From Corynebacterium terpenotabidum Y-11 (GTDB taxonomy: Bacteria; Actinomycetota; Actinomycetes; Mycobacteriales; Mycobacteriaceae), in NCBI RefSeq assembly GCF_000418365.1, contig NC_021663.1, positions 1,860,001-1,924,000 on the forward strand: a stretch of 64,000 nucleotides of DNA, in the 5' to 3' direction. The notes below the pieces were generated by a model. That model did not search any database and was not told the origin of the DNA. It saw nothing but the letters and a program-made list of their open reading frames with translations. Numbering within the stretch: position 1 is the first letter of the stretch; the number at the start of each line of letters is the position of its first letter. A program made the translations under genes and the position numbers. Shown here one piece after another: positions 47,521 to 56,075 of this stretch.

Positions 47521-48222
47521 TTAGCGGGCGTGGTGACCGTCGAAGAAGGCGAGTTCCAGTTCGACGGTCCGGCCGAAGAATGCCCGGGCGGCCCGGGCGC
47601 TGTCCGGGGTCTGCTCCCCCACCCGGTCCAGCTCCGCCCGCAGGAAGTCGATCAGCCCGTGGAACTCCGGGTAGTCGTGCAGCCGGACCCATTCGGCATG
47701 GACGTGCCGGACGGGGTAGCCGTTGGCCGCCGGGCCGTGGGCCCGGTTGGACGGACGCGTCGCCCAGTCGAGGTAGAGCCACTCGCAGACCAGGAGCACG
47801 CTGACGACCGCGGCGTAGCTGTGGGACGCCACGGCGTCGGCGAAGAGCTGCCGGAACCCGGCCGTGGCCGGGGTGTCCGGGATACTGTCCCGGTCGGCGA
47901 CACCGGAACCGTGTCCGTCCCGGCCCAGTTCCTCCAACGCCTCGACGAAATAGGTGTCCTCGTCCCCGGCGATCTCACCGAGGAACTGCGCGAAACGGTG
48001 ACGGGACGCGTAATTGTCGGCCGTGGCGACGGCCTCACCGATCAGGGCCATGAAGCCGTCGGCGAAACGGTAGTCCTGGACCAGGTAGGCCGCCATGTCC
48101 GCATCCGGCAGGGTGCCGGCGAAAAGCCCGGTGACGAAACCGTGGGTGACCGCGGCCTCCCAGGCAGCGTGGTTCTCCGCCCGCAGCGTGTCGCTGAACC
48201 GGGCTGCCGGGGTCGCGCCCAT
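47521..48222 (-). CDS. tenA: TenA/THI-4 family protein (thiaminase II-like)
   Basis: This 233-residue all-helical protein resembles TenA, which hydrolyses degraded thiamine to salvage the pyrimidine moiety. It has a helical YLVQDYRFADGFMALIGEAV segment, the Cys-containing VLLVCEWLYLDWATR segment where TenA's nucleophile sits, and ELELAFFDGHHAR near the C-terminus with the acid residue. The ATG overlaps the metG stop by 1 nt, so the two are translationally coupled, an unusual partner for this gene. A TenA paralogue without thiaminase activity cannot be excluded. Confidence 0.85.
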   Translation of the reverse strand: MGATPAARFSDTLRAENHAAWEAAVTHGFVTGLFAGTLPDADMAAYLVQDYRFADGFMALIGEAVATADNYASRHRFAQFLGEIAGDEDTYFVEALEELGRDGHGSGVADRDSIPDTPATAGFRQLFADAVASHSYAAVVSVLLVCEWLYLDWATRPSNRAHGPAANGYPVRHVHAEWVRLHDYPEFHGLIDFLRAELDRVGEQTPDSARAARAFFGRTVELELAFFDGHHAR

Positions 48223-50057
48223 CAGTCGGACTCGATGCGGGCCCACTCCGGCCCGGTCTCCGCGAGTTCCGGGTCAAGCTTGGTGAACAGCGGGGTCGGC
48301 TTGGACAGCGGCGTCCCCGGGGCCAGATCGGTCCGGGCCCAGGTGGCCTGCTGGGTGGTGTAGTCGCCCATGATCACCGGGTAGGCCCGGCCCTCGGCAG
48401 GCAGGCCGACGCCGACCGGGGTCAGCGGAGAATCGTCGGTGACATCCACGACCTGTGGCTGGGCGGCCCACACGCCGGTCCCGCCGAGCAGCTCGAAGAT
48501 CTGCTGTGCGGAGAACGGCAGGTACGGGGTGAGCAGGGTGTTCGCGTCCGAGACGACCTGCAGGGCGGTGAACAGCACGGTGGCCAGGCGGTCGCGCTGC
48601 GACTCGTCCTTGGCCAGCTTCCACGGCTCCTGGGCGGCGATGTACTGGTTCGCGCGTGCCACGATCCGCATCGCCTCGGAGATCCCCGCCTTGAACCGGG
48701 AGTGCTCCAGATTGGACCCGACGACATCGAAGGCGGCGGCCGCCTCGTCGAGCAGTGCCTGATCCTCGGCGGTGAACTCACCCGGGGTGGGGATCTCACC
48801 GAAGTTCTTGTGCGCCATGGACACGGTGCGGTTGACGAGATTGCCCCACTCGTTGGCCAGCTCGGTGTTGATCCGGCGGACGAACTCATCCCAGGTGAAG
48901 TCGGTGTCCATGTTCTCCGGGCCGGCAACGGCGATGAAGTACCGCAGGGCGTCCGGACCGAATTCCTTGAGGAAGTCGCGGACGTAGATGACCACGCCCT
49001 TCGACGAGGAGAACTTCGACCCCGACATCGTGAGGAATTCGGAGGAGACGACCTCGGTCGGCAGGTTCAACTCGCCGAGGTCACCGACCTCACCACCCTT
49101 GTTCCCCTTCCCGGCGTAGCCGAGCAGTTCAGCCGGCCAGATCTGGGAGTGGAAGGTGATGTTGTCCTTGCCCATGAAGTAGTAGGACAGGGCCTGCGGA
49201 TCCGACCACCAGGTCTTCCAGGCGTCCGGATCCCCGGTACGCCAGGCCCACTCGATGGAGGCGGAGAGATAGCCGACGACCGCATCGAACCACACGTAGA
49301 GCTTCTTGGCGTCGTTGTCCTGCCAGCCCTCGATCGGTACCGGAACACCCCAGTCAATGTCGCGGCTCATCGCCCGCGGACGCATGTCCTTGAGCAGATT
49401 CAGCGAGAAGTTCAGGACGTTGGGACGCCACCCCTCGCGGGTCGACAACCACTGCTCGAGAGCCTCGGCGAACGCCGGCAGATCGAGCATGAAGTGCTCG
49501 GTCTCGACGAAGTCCGGGGTGGCACCGTCGATCTTCGACCGCGGGTCAATGAGGTCTGCCGGATCGAGCTGGTTACCGCAGTTGTCACACTGGTCGCCGC
49601 GGGCGTCCGTCGCACCGCAGATCGGGCAGGTGCCCTCGATGAACCGGTCCGGCAGGGTGCGCCCGGTCTTCGGGTCGATCGCGCCGACCGTGGTCTGGCG
49701 GATCATGTAGCCGTTGTCGTTGAGGCCGCGGAACAGTTCCTGCACCACGGCGTAGTGATTGCGGGTGGTGGTGCGGGTGAACAGGTCATAGGACAGGCCG
49801 AGGCCGGCGAGGTCCTCGACGATGATGCGGTTATACCGGTCGGCGAGTTCCTGGACCGGCACGCCCTCCTTCTGCGCCTGGACGAGCAGCGGGGTACCGT
49901 GCTCGTCCGTGCCGGAGACCATCAGCACCTGATTGCCCGACATTCGCTGGTACCGGGCGAAGACGTCCGAGGGGACGCCGAATCCGGCAACGTGTCCGAT
50001 GTGACGGGGACCGTTGGCGTACGGCCAGGCGACGGCGGTGAGGACGTGTTTCGACAT
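48222..50057 (-). CDS. metG: Methionyl-tRNA synthetase
   Basis: This 611-residue class I synthetase has the HIGH-like motif [11 protein letters not shown], a connective-peptide zinc knuckle (CPICGAT and CDNCGNQL), the KMSKS-like GSKFSSSKG and an anticodon-binding helical domain. No C-terminal tRNA-binding domain is present. ATG 50057 ([16 protein letters not shown]) is the family start. It lies 45 bp from the rsmI stop, and tenA overlaps its end. Confidence 0.97.
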   Translation of the reverse strand: MSKHVLTAVAWPYANGPRHIGHVAGFGVPSDVFARYQRMSGNQVLMVSGTDEHGTPLLVQAQKEGVPVQELADRYNRIIVEDLAGLGLSYDLFTRTTTRNHYAVVQELFRGLNDNGYMIRQTTVGAIDPKTGRTLPDRFIEGTCPICGATDARGDQCDNCGNQLDPADLIDPRSKIDGATPDFVETEHFMLDLPAFAEALEQWLSTREGWRPNVLNFSLNLLKDMRPRAMSRDIDWGVPVPIEGWQDNDAKKLYVWFDAVVGYLSASIEWAWRTGDPDAWKTWWSDPQALSYYFMGKDNITFHSQIWPAELLGYAGKGNKGGEVGDLGELNLPTEVVSSEFLTMSGSKFSSSKGVVIYVRDFLKEFGPDALRYFIAVAGPENMDTDFTWDEFVRRINTELANEWGNLVNRTVSMAHKNFGEIPTPGEFTAEDQALLDEAAAAFDVVGSNLEHSRFKAGISEAMRIVARANQYIAAQEPWKLAKDESQRDRLATVLFTALQVVSDANTLLTPYLPFSAQQIFELLGGTGVWAAQPQVVDVTDDSPLTPVGVGLPAEGRAYPVIMGDYTTQQATWARTDLAPGTPLSKPTPLFTKLDPELAETGPEWARIESD

Positions 50058-50102
50058 GGCGTCCAGCATATGGCATCGCTGCCGGAGCATCACCGTCGGG
50101 CA

Positions 50103-51020
50103 TCACCGTCGGGCGGCCAGCACCGCCTCGTAGAGTTCCCGCCGGGACGCCCCGTGTGCCTCGGCCACGGCCTTGCACGCCTCCTTCAACCGGGCCCCGG
50201 CCGCCACCTTCTCCTCGACGGCGGCCACGAGCTCCACCGGGTCGACCGGACCGTCCCCGGCAGACGCCGACACCACCACCGTGATCTCCCCGCGCACGCC
50301 CGCACCATCGGTCCCGCCGGCGTCCACCCAGTCGAGCAGTTCGGCGAGCGTCCCCCGGCGGATCTCTTCGTGGGTCTTGGTCAGTTCCCGGCACACCGCC
50401 ACCTCCCGGTCGGCACCGAGCACCTCGGCCGCGACGGCCAGAGTCCGGCCCAGTCGGTGCGGGGACTCGAAGAAGGCGACCGCCCGTGGCTCGGCCCGCA
50501 GGGTCTCCAACCAGCGACGCCGGTCACCGTCCTTGCGCGGGGCAAACCCGTCGAAGGCGAAATGTCCGACGCCCACCCCGGACAATGCGAGCGCGGTCGG
50601 TACCGCCGACGGGCCAGGCAGACAGGTCAGCGGCACCCCTGCGTCCTGCGCCGCCTGGACCAGGGGGAAGCCGGGGTCGGAGACCGCGGGCATTCCCGCG
50701 TCGGTGACCACCAGCACCCGCGCCCCGGCAGCCGCCTGGGCGACCAGCCCCGCCGCCCGGTCGGTTTCATTGTGGTCGTGGTTGGAGACGATCTTCCCGG
50801 TGATCTCCACGCCGAGAGCGTCCGCGAGCGCACGGGTGCGGCGGGTGTCCTCGGCAGCGATGACATCCGCAGTACCGAGCGCGTCAATGAGCCGGAGGGA
50901 CGCGTCGGTCGCTCTGCCCAGCGGCGTCGCCGCCAGGATGATCCCCCCGTTCGGGCAGGGGCGGTCGGCGGCGGCGAGGGCGAGAAGCGCAGCATTGTCC
51001 GTGGCGTCCGTGGCATCCAT
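50103..51020 (-). CDS. rsmI: 16S rRNA (cytidine1402-2'-O)-methyltransferase
   Basis: This 305-residue tetrapyrrole-methylase-fold enzyme has the motifs LAATPLGRATDASLR, AEDTRRTRAL, SNHDHNE, VVTDAGMPAVSDPGF, GPSAVPTALALSG and FFESPHRL. ATG 51020 is supported by a TAGAGT -10 box 8 nt upstream. It is divergent from pmt, as in Mycobacterium (Rv1003 and Rv1002c), with 58 bp between the two start codons. Confidence 0.94.
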   Translation of the reverse strand: MDATDATDNAALLALAAADRPCPNGGIILAATPLGRATDASLRLIDALGTADVIAAEDTRRTRALADALGVEITGKIVSNHDHNETDRAAGLVAQAAAGARVLVVTDAGMPAVSDPGFPLVQAAQDAGVPLTCLPGPSAVPTALALSGVGVGHFAFDGFAPRKDGDRRRWLETLRAEPRAVAFFESPHRLGRTLAVAAEVLGADREVAVCRELTKTHEEIRRGTLAELLDWVDAGGTDGAGVRGEITVVVSASAGDGPVDPVELVAAVEEKVAAGARLKEACKAVAEAHGASRRELYEAVLAARR

Positions 51021-51028
51021 GACACCTG

Positions 51029-51034
51029 ACTCTA
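51029..51034 (-). promoter_or_regulatory. -10 box of rsmI (leaderless)
   Basis: TAGAGT on the minus strand lies 8 nt before the ATG. Confidence 0.45.
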
Positions 51035-51064
51035 TCCGAGTCACACCCACCTCCCACCGCCGGT

Positions 51065-51070
51065 TACGAT
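51065..51070 (+). promoter_or_regulatory. -10 box of pmt (leaderless)
   Basis: TACGAT lies 8 nt before the pmt GTG, the same box and spacing as mfd. Confidence 0.5.
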
Positions 51071-51078
51071 GGCTGACT

Positions 51079-52644
51079 GTGACCCACTCCACCACCGTCC
51101 GACGCGCCATCCTGCATGTGCGACCGACCCGTTGGTGGATCATCCTCGCCGTTCTCACCGTCCTCGGGGCCGCGACCCGACTGACCGAACTGGGCTACCC
51201 CACCGACCAGGGGACGCCGGTCTTCGACGAGAAGCACTACGTCCCCCAGTCCTGGCAGATCCTCCGCGGCGCGGCGGACCCCCTCATCGGCGGGATCGAG
51301 GACAACCCCGCCTACGGTCTGGTGGTGCACCCACCACTGGCCAAACAGCTCGAGGCTCTGGGGATGTGGGTGTTCGGGAACACCCCGTTCGGCTGGCGGA
51401 TCTCCGTCGCCCTGCTCGGCATCGGTGTCATCCTGCTCACGGCGGCCATCGCCCGCCGACTGGCCCGCTCCACCGGCTTCGGCGACTGGGTGGGCCTGGC
51501 CGCCGGCATCATGGCCCTGTGCGACGGCATTCTCTTCGTCACCGGACGCTCAGCGATGCTCGACCAGTTCCAGACCTTCTTCATCCTGCTGGCGACTCTC
51601 CTGCTGCTCGCCGACCACGACCAGATGGAACGCACCTTCCGTCGCGTGTTCGCGCAGGGACGCATCACCGACAGTCCCCTGGGGCCGCGCATGGGATACC
51701 GCTGGTGGCGCTTCGCCGCCGGAGTCGCGCTGGGCTGCGCGCTCGCGGTGAAGTGGTCCGGCCTGTACTACATCGCCTTCTTCGGTCTCGCCGTCGTCGC
51801 GGTGGACTGGTGGCGCCGCCACCGGTTCGGGGTGCAGCGCCCCCTGGCCGGGACATTCGCCCGGGACTGCGTCCCCGCCTTCGCCTCCCTCGTCGTCCTG
51901 CCCACTGTGGTGTATCTGCTGAGTTGGCGGGCCTGGTTCGCCTCGGAGACCGGCGTGTTCCGCCACGAGGTCGAGGCCGGGAACGAACGGATCAACTCCT
52001 GGGGTCTGGGCTGGCTACCGGACTCGTGGCAGAACTTCATCTACTACCACGTCTCCGTCCTGGAGTTCCACGAGGAACTCACCAACTCCAACGGTCACCA
52101 CCATCCGTGGGAGTCCAAACCCTGGGAATGGTTGGCCTCGACCCGGGGGCTGCTCTACTACAGCGAAACTGATTCCTCCGGCATGAAGCAGGTCATCCTG
52201 CTCACCGGGACCCCGGCGATCTGGTTCCTCACGGTGCCGGTCCTGCTGTGGGGTCTGTGGTGCCTGCTGCGGCGTCGCGACATGCGCTGGATCGTCCCGG
52301 TTGTCGGCTACCTCGCAGGATTCCTGCCCTGGCTGCTCAACGTCGACCGGCAGATGTACCTCTTCTACGCCACGAACCTCGCCCCCTTCCTCATCATCGG
52401 ACTCGCCCTGGTCATCGGCCAGGCTGCGGGCTGGTCGATCGCCGGTGACCGGCCCGTGGGCCGGGGTCCCGGGTGGTGGGCCGGGGTACGTCAGCTGTGG
52501 TTCAACCACACCGGCATGTTGTTCGGCGTGCTCTACCTGATGCTGGTGGTCTGGATGTTCCTGTTCTTCCTGCCGATCTTCACCGGCCTGCCACTCACGT
52601 ACCAGCAGTGGCAGTGGCGGATGTGGTTGCCCGGCTGGACCTGA
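51079..52644 (+). CDS. pmt: Polyprenyl-phosphate-mannose protein O-mannosyltransferase
   Basis: This 521-residue GT39 membrane enzyme transfers mannose from polyprenyl phosphate to secreted proteins. The catalytic Asp-Glu pair is in TPVFDEKHYVPQSW after TM1, followed by DNPAYGLVVHPPLAKQ. At least nine membrane helices follow. GTG 51079 (MTHSTTVRRA) is chosen because of the TACGAT box, and a much longer frame upstream is antisense to rsmI. It ends directly against the convergent zinc-finger gene with no gap. Confidence 0.94.
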   Translation: MTHSTTVRRAILHVRPTRWWIILAVLTVLGAATRLTELGYPTDQGTPVFDEKHYVPQSWQILRGAADPLIGGIEDNPAYGLVVHPPLAKQLEALGMWVFGNTPFGWRISVALLGIGVILLTAAIARRLARSTGFGDWVGLAAGIMALCDGILFVTGRSAMLDQFQTFFILLATLLLLADHDQMERTFRRVFAQGRITDSPLGPRMGYRWWRFAAGVALGCALAVKWSGLYYIAFFGLAVVAVDWWRRHRFGVQRPLAGTFARDCVPAFASLVVLPTVVYLLSWRAWFASETGVFRHEVEAGNERINSWGLGWLPDSWQNFIYYHVSVLEFHEELTNSNGHHHPWESKPWEWLASTRGLLYYSETDSSGMKQVILLTGTPAIWFLTVPVLLWGLWCLLRRRDMRWIVPVVGYLAGFLPWLLNVDRQMYLFYATNLAPFLIIGLALVIGQAAGWSIAGDRPVGRGPGWWAGVRQLWFNHTGMLFGVLYLMLVVWMFLFFLPIFTGLPLTYQQWQWRMWLPGWT

Positions 52645-53457
52645 TCAGTCGCCGTCCCCGGGTCGCCAGGTCGAATTCCGGGACGCGTCGTCGGGGCTGT
52701 ACGTCACCGGCAGGGCGCCCAGCATCCGCAGCGACTCCCGCAGCGGCTGCACGGCATGGTGCCGGGCCAGCCATACACCGATCACCGCAGCACAGGACGC
52801 CAGGTGCAGCAGCAGCCCGGCCACTGTAGGGGCATCCAGGTACCCGAGGACAAGGTCCCGGGTGGAGAACCCCGCCCCGAAGCCCCACAGGGCCAGGAAG
52901 ACCGGCAGCAGCCCCGGTGCAGCCCGCGGTCGCCACGCCCCCCAGAGCAGCCCGGCGGCCAGCGCCAGGCGCACCGTCGCCGCGTCCACCGACAGGCTGG
53001 TGAGATCCGGGTCACCGGAGTTCGCCACCGCTCCCCCGGCACCGTCGACCGACCCCGGCACCACCGACTCCGGCACATCGGTCGCATTGACCAGCAGGAT
53101 CACCGCCCAGGCGACATAGATGACGGCGAGCACCACCATCAGGACCCGACACAGGGCCAGCGGCAGCGACCGACTGCGCAGCCGCTGGGAGATTTCCGGG
53201 GTACGCTCAGCCAGCTCCGTCATCCGGCGGGCCACCTCCCCCGCATCAAGCGGGGCTGCGGCGTCCGCCGTGCCTGTCGGGGTGGACGTCACCGACATCC
53301 GCAGCCGACGGTTGAGGTCGGCGGCGGCGGCGAACCACACCTGACAGTCCGCACAGGCCGCGACGTGGGCGTCCACCGCGTCCGTGGCGGTCCCCGCCGG
53401 TTCCGGTTCCCCGTCCAGCCGGGCGGACAGTGCCGCCCGCGCCTCATCACAGTTCAC
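52645..53457 (-). CDS. Membrane protein with zf-HC2 anti-sigma-like zinc finger
   Basis: This 270-residue protein has an N-terminal zinc-binding domain typical of anti-sigma factors (NCDEARAALSARLDGE, then HVAACADCQVWF giving H-x3-C-x2-C) and at least three membrane helices (about 125-145, 185-200, 245-262). It resembles ZAS-type membrane regulators, but no sigma factor gene is adjacent. The GTG start follows GGAGGTGGCAC. It lies 13 bp after doxX on the same strand. Function is unknown, and the finger could be a metal site without any sigma partner. Confidence 0.75.
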   Translation of the reverse strand: MNCDEARAALSARLDGEPEPAGTATDAVDAHVAACADCQVWFAAAADLNRRLRMSVTSTPTGTADAAAPLDAGEVARRMTELAERTPEISQRLRSRSLPLALCRVLMVVLAVIYVAWAVILLVNATDVPESVVPGSVDGAGGAVANSGDPDLTSLSVDAATVRLALAAGLLWGAWRPRAAPGLLPVFLALWGFGAGFSTRDLVLGYLDAPTVAGLLLHLASCAAVIGVWLARHHAVQPLRESLRMLGALPVTYSPDDASRNSTWRPGDGD

Positions 53458-53470
53458 GTGCCACCTCCGG

Positions 53471-53881
53471 TCAGGCGAACCGGGACAGCGCCCGGTCCAG
53501 GCTGACCCGCCCCGACCCAAAGACCACCAGCGTCACACAGGCCGCGCAGAGGACGAGGACAAGCTCCCAGCCGCCGTCGGCGACAAACAGCCCGTGGTCG
53601 AGGTGGACGAAGTAGAACGCCGCGACCATGTCCAGCGCCAGGATCGCTGCAGCCGCCGGCGTGAGCAGGCCGAGGACCAGCATCGCCCCACCCAGCATCT
53701 CGACGATCGAGACCGCCCAGGCGGACAGGGTCGGCTGGGGGATGTGGAGAGCGGACCACTGGTCGACAGTGACGTCGATTCCGGTGCCGAAGGCCTTGTC
53801 CCATCCGTGGGCGATGAAGACGACGCCCAGCACCAGCCGCAGCAGGAACAGGGCGGCATCGCGCAGTGCAGGGTTGTTCAT
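53471..53881 (-). CDS. DoxX-family membrane protein
   Basis: This 136-residue protein has four hydrophobic helices and the DoxX features LLRLVLGVVFIAHGWDKAFG and VEMLGGAMLVLGLLTPAAA. DoxX proteins have been linked to redox and oxidative-stress complexes in mycobacteria, but their reaction is poorly defined. It is followed closely by the zinc-finger gene. A gap of 29 bp separates it from glpR. Confidence 0.82.
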   Translation of the reverse strand: MNNPALRDAALFLLRLVLGVVFIAHGWDKAFGTGIDVTVDQWSALHIPQPTLSAWAVSIVEMLGGAMLVLGLLTPAAAAILALDMVAAFYFVHLDHGLFVADGGWELVLVLCAACVTLVVFGSGRVSLDRALSRFA

Positions 53882-53910
53882 GATGGTGACAGCCTACCCG
53901 GGTGGTCGAC

Positions 53911-55269
53911 TCACACCACGCGGATGGTCGGCATGCTGTCCTCGAACGGTTCCCCGTACCCGTCGTCCACCACATCATCGGCGAAGGTGACGTCGGCGTA
54001 GTCCAGGTCGGCGAACTCCGGGTCACTATCGTCGATCTCCAGGACCACCGCACCGGGGCGCTGCAACCGGTCGGGCACGCCCAGTTCACGGTCGACGGTG
54101 TTGCGCACGCCGAGTCGGGCGCGCCGCCACCGGGTGAGGCGCTGGTGCTGCTGCTTCCGCTCCGCCACGGTCAGCTTGCGCAGTGTGTAGAGATAGGTTC
54201 CGGTCAGCACCGCACCCACAACCGCGGCCGTCCACCACAGGGCACCACCGAGGAACATTCCGCAGGCTGCGGCGAGGACGGTGACGGCCGCGAGGACGCC
54301 GAAGACACGGCGCCGCTGCCGGTCACGGTTCTCCGCCAGCTTCCGGGACGCCACCGGGTCGTAGAGGCCACGTCCACGGCGCGAGGCCAGGAAGTCGAGG
54401 TCGTCCTCGGTGAGTTCGTCGGACTCGTCCACTCCGGCTGTGCCGTCCTCGTCCTCACCGTCATCCCAGTCGTCCCCGTCGTGACTGACGCGGCTGGCGT
54501 CCTCCAGCGGCAGTTCATCGTCGGTGCCGACGGCGACATCGATGTCCCCGCCCCGGATGTAGGCGATGTCGACCTCGGAGAAGCGGTGGTCGGTCCGAGG
54601 CTCCGGGGTGTCGGCCGCGTCATCGGTCGGTTCCCCGAGCAACCCTGCCTCCACCGCAGCCTCATCCTGGACATCCTCGTCCACCACGTCCGCTACCACG
54701 TCCGCTACCACGTTGTCGGTGTCGTCCTCGGCAGCGGCCTCGGTGTCCTCGGTGTCCTCGGTGTCCTCGGTGTCCTCGGTGTCATCGACCACATCAACGG
54801 CCTCGGCGTCATCGGTGTCATCGACCACATCAACGGCCTCGGCGTCATCGGCGTCATCGGCGTCATCAACGGCCTCGGCGTCGTCGGTACCAGCGTCTGC
54901 CGACCGGTCGTCGACCGAGACCGGGGCGAACTGGCCGGTGTCCTCGTCATCGAGGGACCGGTAGGAGACCACATCGCCGTCGACGACGGCCGGGACCACG
55001 GGGGCACGGGTGTCGTCGATGACGACCTGTTCCGGCTCCGCCTCGACCAGCTCGATGTGAGCGTCCGGGTCCGCCAGGTAGAGGCTTTCCGCCGGCAGGG
55101 GGCGTCGACGGGGGCGCTCGATACCTGCCCCGCCTTCATGCACTACCCGGGTCTCCGTGAGAGCCTTCGACGTCCGTCGAACCGGCGTATGACGCTTCAT
55201 GAACAGGGTGGTGATGATGAGGAGCCACACCACACCGATCAGGATGATGGAACTGAGGGAGCTGGACAC
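53911..55269 (-). CDS. glpR: GlpR/SepX-type divisome membrane protein
   Basis: This 452-residue protein starts with a membrane helix (SSIILIGVVWLLIITTLFM). A long Asp/Glu/Val-rich disordered stretch follows (about 60-290), then a conserved module (ESDELTEDDLDFLASRRGRG), two more helices (about 325-368) and an acidic C-terminal tail. This layout and the neighbouring glp gene match GlpR, the membrane receptor of gephyrin-like Glp in C. glutamicum, which links Glp to FtsZ and Wag31. GTG 55269 is preferred over GTG 55311. The acidic stretch is encoded by tandem repeats that could vary in number. Confidence 0.82.
   Translation of the reverse strand: MSSSLSSIILIGVVWLLIITTLFMKRHTPVRRTSKALTETRVVHEGGAGIERPRRRPLPAESLYLADPDAHIELVEAEPEQVVIDDTRAPVVPAVVDGDVVSYRSLDDEDTGQFAPVSVDDRSADAGTDDAEAVDDADDADDAEAVDVVDDTDDAEAVDVVDDTEDTEDTEDTEDTEAAAEDDTDNVVADVVADVVDEDVQDEAAVEAGLLGEPTDDAADTPEPRTDHRFSEVDIAYIRGGDIDVAVGTDDELPLEDASRVSHDGDDWDDGEDEDGTAGVDESDELTEDDLDFLASRRGRGLYDPVASRKLAENRDRQRRRVFGVLAAVTVLAAACGMFLGGALWWTAAVVGAVLTGTYLYTLRKLTVAERKQQHQRLTRWRRARLGVRNTVDRELGVPDRLQRPGAVVLEIDDSDPEFADLDYADVTFADDVVDDGYGEPFEDSMPTIRVV
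54741..54895. repeat. Minisatellite repeats inside glpR
   Basis: Four to five copies of a 9-bp unit (CGGTGTCCT) run from 54741. They are followed by a 36-bp unit starting at 54781 and repeated at 54817 with a truncated third copy. All units are multiples of 3 and encode the acidic Asp/Thr/Glu/Ala/Val linker, so copy-number change stays in frame. Confidence 0.8.
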
Positions 55270-55380
55270 GGGAAGCGCATTCCTCTCACCGGGGTCACGG
55301 ACAGCGTTCACCTGAGGGTACGTGCCCTGCCGACACGTCGACGACAGGCGCGCCGGAGAAAAATGTTGCTCCCGGTACTG

Positions 55381-55420
55381 AGGTGAACTGACGTGAACTC
55401 AGGTGACCTGCCGTGAACGG
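55381..55420 (-). promoter_or_regulatory. Four 10-bp phased GTTCAC-type repeats upstream of glpR
   Basis: On the plus strand GTGAACT, GTGAACT, GTGACCT and GTGAACG occur at 55383, 55393, 55403 and 55413, exactly one helical turn apart. On the minus strand, reading towards glpR, the units are GTTCAC/GGTCAC, about 115 bp before the GTG. This looks like a direct-repeat site for an OmpR-class response regulator (PhoP and MtrA use related repeats), but the regulator is not identified. Confidence 0.5.
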
Positions 55421-55427
55421 ACGCGCC

Positions 55428-56075
55428 TCAGGGGGCGGGGAGGACGCCTGCCGCCTGCAACGCCGCGAGAACGCCGCCGGAGGTCTCCTCCACGGTCTGC
55501 GCGACCAGCAGATGGTCACGCCACTGTCCGTTGATGTGCAGGTTGCGCTGCAACCGGCCCTCCTCACGGTAGCCGGTCTTGGCCAGCACCGCGCGGGACG
55601 CGATGTTGCCCTCCAGGACCGTCGCGTCCACCCGGTGCATCCCGACCACCCGCATCGCATGGTCAGTTCCGAGCGCCACCGCTGTGGTCGCGACCCCGCG
55701 ACCGGAATATCCCGAGTAGACCCAGTAGCCGATCCAGCAGCTGCACACCACACCATGCTGGACATTGCCCAAGGTCAGCTGTCCGGCGAAGTTCCCGTCA
55801 ACCTCGATGGCGAACGGGAGGATCACCCCGTGCCTGGCCATGTCCAGCAGACCTGAGACAGTGGACCGCCACATCGCCGGGGTGTGCGCCTCCCACCATT
55901 CACCGGGGACCGTAGGCTCCACCGGGCGCAACAGCTGCTCATCGGCAACCCGGTAGCGCGACCACAGTTTGCCGTCCCTGCGATGCAGCGGCCGCAGCTG
56001 CACCTGTCCGGCGGCACACCGGGCTTTCGGGGTCCGGGCTGGCCACCCAGGATGTCTGTCGATCACAACGGTCAC
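55428..56075 (-). CDS. GNAT-family N-acetyltransferase (RimJ-like)
   Basis: This 215-residue protein has the GNAT core: acetyl-CoA loop GYSGRGVATTAVAL, the strand FAIEVDGNFAGQLTL, and the RimJ-type segment HRVDATVLEGNIASRAVLAKTGYREEGRL. It is conserved as the middle gene of the galU-glp-rimJ-glpR order in corynebacteria. The substrate may be a ribosomal or divisome protein N-terminus, not shown. The GTG start overlaps the glp stop (GTGA). Confidence 0.85.
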   Translation of the reverse strand: MTVVIDRHPGWPARTPKARCAAGQVQLRPLHRRDGKLWSRYRVADEQLLRPVEPTVPGEWWEAHTPAMWRSTVSGLLDMARHGVILPFAIEVDGNFAGQLTLGNVQHGVVCSCWIGYWVYSGYSGRGVATTAVALGTDHAMRVVGMHRVDATVLEGNIASRAVLAKTGYREEGRLQRNLHINGQWRDHLLVAQTVEETSGGVLAALQAAGVLPAP

